This document shows positions 60,274 to 64,000 of a stretch of 64,000 nucleotides of DNA, one piece after another. A model generated the notes under the pieces. It saw nothing but the letters and a program-made list of their open reading frames with translations. It ran no database searches and was not told where the DNA came from. The translations under genes were made by a program, and so were the position numbers. Numbering within the stretch: position 1 is the first letter of the stretch; the number at the start of each line of letters is the position of its first letter. Origin of the DNA: Paludisphaera soli (GTDB taxonomy: Bacteria; Planctomycetota; Planctomycetia; Isosphaerales; Isosphaeraceae); contig NZ_JAALJI010000018.1 of the NCBI RefSeq assembly GCF_011064595.1, forward strand, positions 1 to 64,000. Reading direction: 5' to 3'.

Positions 60274-61770
60274 TCAGACCATGGCCTTGAGGACGTCGTC
60301 GACGGGGATGGTGGCGAAGGTGCTGGCGTAGTCGGACATGGCGTAGGGGATGATCAGGACGCCGTCGTGGACCGCCGCGCCGCAGGAGTAGACGACGTTG
60401 GGGACGTAGCCCTCGCGCTCGTTGGCGTTGGGCTCCAGCAGGGGCTCCTCCAGCCGGCCGATGAGGCGGGAGGGGTCGTCCTTGTCGAGCAGGAACGCCC
60501 CCATGGCGTACTTCCGCATGGCGCCGACGCCGTGGGTGAGGACGAGCCAGCCGGCGTCGGTCTCAATGGGGGAGCCGCAGTTGCCGAGCTGGACGAACTC
60601 CCACGCGTAGGTGGGCTTGGCGATGGGGACCTTGGTGTACCAGAAGTGGAGCATATCCGAGTACATCAGGAAGATGTTCTCGTTGTCCTGCCGCGAGAGC
60701 ATGGCGTAGAGGCCGTTGACCTTGCGCGGGAAGAGGGCGAGCCCCTTGTTGCGGACCTCCGGGCCGTTGAGCGTGCTGGCCTTGAAGTGCAGAAAGTCCT
60801 GGGTCTCCAGGAGCTGGGGGAGGACGACCTTGCCGTCGTACGCGGTGTAGGTGGCGTAGTAGCTGGTGGAGCCGTCGTCCTCGCGGAACTCGACGAAGCG
60901 GGCGTCCTCGATGCCGTTGGTCTCGGTCGGGGAGCTGGGGAAGATGATCCGCTCGGAGACGTTCAGGTCGGGCTCGAAGGCGACCTCGTAGTTGGCCCGG
61001 ACGAGGGTGCGCATCCCCTGCGCCAGCGGCTCCACCTCGTGGTGCCGGGGGCGGCTCTGGTGGAGGGCTCGGGCGATCGCGGCCTCGAGCTGCTGGTAGG
61101 TGAAGCGGTCGCCCAGGGTGTCCAGGACCTGCTCGGCGAACGCGCCGTCGATCCGCAGCTCGATCAGCTTGCGGAGGAACAGCACCTTGTCGTACATCGT
61201 GTTGGGGACCTGGTCGGGCGCGGTGACGAACCGGGTGGGCTCGTCCAGGCGGATCTTCCGATCCGCGTCGACCGTGCCGGAGCGGAAGGTGATCGACGAG
61301 ATGTGGCCCTCGCCGGTCGCCCGCAGGCTGATGATGAACCGTCTGGCGCCGTCGGGCAGGCCCGACTGGTCGGGCGCCCAGACCATCGAGGGGTTGAAGA
61401 GCGCCGCGGACTCCAGGGCGTACTCCTGGGTGAAGTAGGCCCCGATCAGGAGCCGGCGGGCCTCGCTGATCGGCTGGTCGGTCAGCATCAGGCGGCGGAC
61501 GTCGTTGAAGCGTTCGAGGAAGAACCGGCGGATCTTCTGGTGGCGGTCGTGGAACTCCTGCATCACGTCGTCGAGCTGGGCCTCCACCTGCGGCTCGGAG
61601 AGGGCGCAGACCCGGCCGATGATGCGCTCGACGCGACGGTCGTCGGCCGGCTGGAAGGGGCGGATCACCACGCGGCTGTTGTTGGGCCGCAGGACGATCC
61701 CCGTGCGTTCCACTCTGAGCTGATGGCGGCCGACGGCGTCGGGGCTTGCCGTGGTCATGGCGACGTCCAT
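60274..61770 (-). CDS. GH130-family protein (long form)
   Basis: This 498-residue protein has an N-terminal helical extension of about 130 residues (VERIIGRVCALSEPQVEAQL) before a GH130-type propeller. Features are FNPSMVWAPDQSG, NGIEDARFVEFREDDGSTSY (EDxR catalytic region), YAMLSRQDNENIFLMYSDML and YVPNVVYSCGAAVHDGVLII. Members of this type are usually mannoside phosphorylases, but this subgroup is uncharacterised. The next gene upstream on the same strand is a GT4 protein 87 bases away, suggesting a make-and-recycle pair for one glycan. Confidence 0.87.
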   Translation of the reverse strand: MDVAMTTASPDAVGRHQLRVERTGIVLRPNNSRVVIRPFQPADDRRVERIIGRVCALSEPQVEAQLDDVMQEFHDRHQKIRRFFLERFNDVRRLMLTDQPISEARRLLIGAYFTQEYALESAALFNPSMVWAPDQSGLPDGARRFIISLRATGEGHISSITFRSGTVDADRKIRLDEPTRFVTAPDQVPNTMYDKVLFLRKLIELRIDGAFAEQVLDTLGDRFTYQQLEAAIARALHQSRPRHHEVEPLAQGMRTLVRANYEVAFEPDLNVSERIIFPSSPTETNGIEDARFVEFREDDGSTSYYATYTAYDGKVVLPQLLETQDFLHFKASTLNGPEVRNKGLALFPRKVNGLYAMLSRQDNENIFLMYSDMLHFWYTKVPIAKPTYAWEFVQLGNCGSPIETDAGWLVLTHGVGAMRKYAMGAFLLDKDDPSRLIGRLEEPLLEPNANEREGYVPNVVYSCGAAVHDGVLIIPYAMSDYASTFATIPVDDVLKAMV

Positions 61771-61857
61771 GCGGGAGGATCCTGAATCGGGGTTGGCGGT
61801 TCGAGGGGGGGTGTCAAGGGACGGGACGGGCGAGGGGGATCGGGCGACCGGGGCGGA

Positions 61858-64000
61858 TCAGGTGGCCTGGACGTGGACCTGCCGCTGGTGCGAGAGGGCG
61901 CTCTCGATCAGCTTCATCTCGGCGAGGGAGAGGAGGAAGGCCAGGGTCGACTCGGCGCCCTGGTTCTGGTTGATCCGGTCTTCCTGGAGGCCGTCGCGGC
62001 AGCCGCCGGACTTGGCGTCGTACAACTCCAGGCCCAGGTCGTTGCCCCCCAGGAACCATTCGAAGGCGCGGCGGGCCTCGGCGAGCCAGGCGGGGTCCTC
62101 GGTGGCCTGGTAGGCCTCCAGGCAGGCGGCGACCATGGCCTGGGCCTCGACCGGCTGCTGGTCGAACTGGGCTCGCTCCCCGTCGCGGACGTAGAAGCCG
62201 TTGCAGCCGATGGGGCGGAAGCAGCCCGAGGGGGCCTTGTGGTGGCCGGCCAGCCAGGCCAGCGAATCCAGGCCGGCCTTCAGGGCCTCCGGCGGGCCGC
62301 CGTTGCGGGCGCTGGCGATCAGGCCCTGGGAGAGCCGCGCGTTGTCGTAGGTCAGGCTGTTCTCGAACCAGCGCCAGCCGTCGTTGGCGACGGCCTCGTA
62401 CAGGTGGAGCAGCTTCTGGGTCAGCAGGTCGCGGGCCTGGCTGGCGGGCCGGGCCCCGGCGAGCCGTTGCAGATAGTGGCAGACCCCCAGGAGTCCGAAG
62501 GCCCAGGCGCGGGGCGAGGTCGTCTCCAGCAGACCGGGGAGGGCCCGGTCGAACAGGTGCGAGGCCCAGAACTGGAGGTCGTGCCGCTGCGAACGGTGGA
62601 CGCACGCCCCCAGGACCCAGATCGTCCGGCCGTGGCTGTCGTCCGAGCCGACGTCCTCCAGCCATCGGCGGTCGAAGCTCATGAAGTTGCGGAACCGCCC
62701 CCGCGGCGGGTCGAACGCGTAGTTCAGGAACGCCGCGTAGGTCGACGCCAGCCGCGCGGTCTGGGACGAGTTCTGGCCGAGCTGCTCCAGCAGCACCGTC
62801 AGCAGGAGGGCTCGGGCGTTGTCGTCGGTGCAGTAGCCCTCGGCGAAGTTGGGGATGGTGAACGTGGCGTGCTGGATCATCCCGGCCGAATCGCTCATCC
62901 GCGCCAGGTGGTCGAGCCGCCAGCCGGGGAGGTCCAGGGGCTGCTCGGCCAGCGTCCGCACGGCCAGGGGCTTGATCGGCACGTCCAGCCGGCTCCGCCG
63001 CGCCTGCTGGAAGGACTCGACGAACTGGTGGGCGACCCGGCTCCAGATCATCTCGCGGCCCATCAGGTAGCCGCGCTTCCGCATCGCGTGCCGCCGCGAG
63101 TCGTCGCGGAGCAGGTCGCGGATGGCGGTCGAGAGCGCCTGCGAGTCGGCGAACGGCACCAGCACGCCGCGGCCGTCGGCCAGCAGCTCCTCGGCGTGCC
63201 AGTAGGGGGTCGAGACCACGGACTTGCCGCAGCCGAAGGCGTAGGCCAGCGTCCCCGAGGTGATCTGCGCCGGGTTCAGGTAGGGCGTGACGTAGATGTC
63301 GGCCACGCCGATGAACTCGATCAGCTCGGGAAGCTCGACGAACCGGTTGTAGAAGCTGACGTTCTCGCGGATGCCCAGCTTCCGGGCCAGCCGCTCCAGG
63401 CTGATCCGGTAGCGTTCCCCCTGCTCGCGGACGAGGTTGGGGTGGGTCGCCCCCAGGACGATGTAGACGAAGTCCGGGAACTCCTCCAGGATCGCCGGCA
63501 TCGCCTCCAGCATGTACTCGATGCCCTTATTGGGCGAGAGCAGGCCGAAGGTCAAGGCGACGTGCTTCCCCTCGACGCCGAACTGGTCCTTGTAGAACGC
63601 CGGGTCCACGAACGGCATGTCGGGGATGCCGTGGGGGATCAGGTCGATCTTCGATTCGGGCGTCTTCCAGACGTCCAGCAGGAACGCCTTGGCCCGCTCC
63701 GACATCACGATCACCCGCGCCGACAGGTCGAGGATCTCGTCCATCACCCGCCGTTGGGTGGCGTCGGGCTCCTTGAGGACGGTGTGGAGCGTGGTGACGA
63801 TCGGCATCCGGAGGTTGCGGAGCAGCCGGACGACGTGGCTGCCCGCCGGGCCGCCGAAGATGCCGTACTCGTGCTGGAGGCAGACGACGTCGGCGTTGCT
63901 GAAATTGAGGAAGTCGGCCGCGCGAAGGTAGGAGTCCAGCTCCTGCTCCTCGATCTCGAACCGGACCTCGGGGGGGTAGTCGTACCCCTCGGGAAGGTCG
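61858..64000 (-). CDS. GT4 glycosyltransferase fused to a helical (alpha/alpha) domain, 5' end outside window
   Basis: The frame is open through the right edge; at least 713 residues are present. An N-terminal GT-B part shows CLQHEYGIFGGPAGSHV, TFGLLSPNKGIEYMLEAMPA, VYIVLGATHPNLVRE and DIYVTPYLNPAQITSGTLAY, with an E-x7-E-like AEELLADGRG nearby. The C-terminal ~320 residues form a helical barrel-like domain (YAAFLNYAFDPPRGRFRNFM; WAFGLLGVCHYLQRLAGARP). The ATG at 63807 is internal. It probably transfers a hexose, perhaps mannose, in glycan synthesis. The donor sugar is unknown. Confidence 0.88.
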   Translation of the reverse strand, partial: DLPEGYDYPPEVRFEIEEQELDSYLRAADFLNFSNADVVCLQHEYGIFGGPAGSHVVRLLRNLRMPIVTTLHTVLKEPDATQRRVMDEILDLSARVIVMSERAKAFLLDVWKTPESKIDLIPHGIPDMPFVDPAFYKDQFGVEGKHVALTFGLLSPNKGIEYMLEAMPAILEEFPDFVYIVLGATHPNLVREQGERYRISLERLARKLGIRENVSFYNRFVELPELIEFIGVADIYVTPYLNPAQITSGTLAYAFGCGKSVVSTPYWHAEELLADGRGVLVPFADSQALSTAIRDLLRDDSRRHAMRKRGYLMGREMIWSRVAHQFVESFQQARRSRLDVPIKPLAVRTLAEQPLDLPGWRLDHLARMSDSAGMIQHATFTIPNFAEGYCTDDNARALLLTVLLEQLGQNSSQTARLASTYAAFLNYAFDPPRGRFRNFMSFDRRWLEDVGSDDSHGRTIWVLGACVHRSQRHDLQFWASHLFDRALPGLLETTSPRAWAFGLLGVCHYLQRLAGARPASQARDLLTQKLLHLYEAVANDGWRWFENSLTYDNARLSQGLIASARNGGPPEALKAGLDSLAWLAGHHKAPSGCFRPIGCNGFYVRDGERAQFDQQPVEAQAMVAACLEAYQATEDPAWLAEARRAFEWFLGGNDLGLELYDAKSGGCRDGLQEDRINQNQGAESTLAFLLSLAEMKLIESALSHQRQVHVQAT

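Overview
The window is very GC-rich DNA from a bacterium. Its gene families (a DUF1501 remnant, PF20097-type zinc-ribbon protein, ComB-like phosphatase, LTXXQ/Spy-like protein, many lineage-specific hypotheticals) suggest a planctomycete, most likely an Isosphaeraceae-type organism. That placement is inferred from family content. No rRNA, tRNA or CRISPR array was seen.

Region 1 (1-14.6 kb) is a hemicellulose and sugar locus. An IS5-type transposase tail at the left edge cuts a DUF1501 gene. Then a minus-strand operon (GalT-like uridylyltransferase, GHMP sugar kinase, phosphohexomutase, SGLT-type symporter) lies divergent from a XylR-like regulator. Next come minus-strand arabinoxylan enzymes: GH51 arabinofuranosidase, GH43 enzyme, a CE1 esterase broken by one in-frame TAG, and a GH10 xylanase. 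The kinase resembles plant-type L-arabinokinase more than classical galactokinase. A 30-bp element with GCGCA half-sites 21 bp apart occurs upstream of both the galT operon and the GH51 gene and is probably the regulator's operator.

Region 2 (14.6-24.1 kb) holds a gene-poor stretch with a possible transposase remnant, a fatty-acid desaturase, a DUF3365 haem-binding protein and a minus-strand operon for hydroxybutyrate/acetoacetate use (LarA-like protein, SDR dehydrogenase, fused CoA-transferase, thiolase, GntP-type permease).

Region 3 (24.1-34.6 kb) is mixed: an E2-like acyltransferase without a lipoyl domain, a membrane protein, a Spy-like protein, an untracked 42-residue membrane protein, DNA polymerase IV, a J-domain protein, a ComB-like phosphatase, glycyl-tRNA synthetase and a TIM-barrel isomerase-like protein.

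Region 4 (34.6-47.5 kb) starts with a BlaI repressor whose TACA-N3-TGTA operator lies between the -35 and -10 boxes, followed by an M56 peptidase with carboxypeptidase-regulatory repeats. A TlpA-like redoxin part follows in the same frame after a single TAG. Then come a creatininase-family amidohydrolase and MFS transporter pair, an EEP-family hydrolase, a K+/H+-exchange-related protein, and an ECF sigma/anti-sigma/DUF3352-like trio.

Region 5 (47.7-64 kb) carries a DEAD-box helicase, a Bat-type von Willebrand operon with a REP-like inverted-repeat element inside the start of its batD-like gene, a lower-GC DUF3883 protein, purE/purK, a MOSC protein, a Gfo/Idh/MocA oxidoreductase, and a GH130/GH130/GT4 glycan cluster that runs off the right edge.
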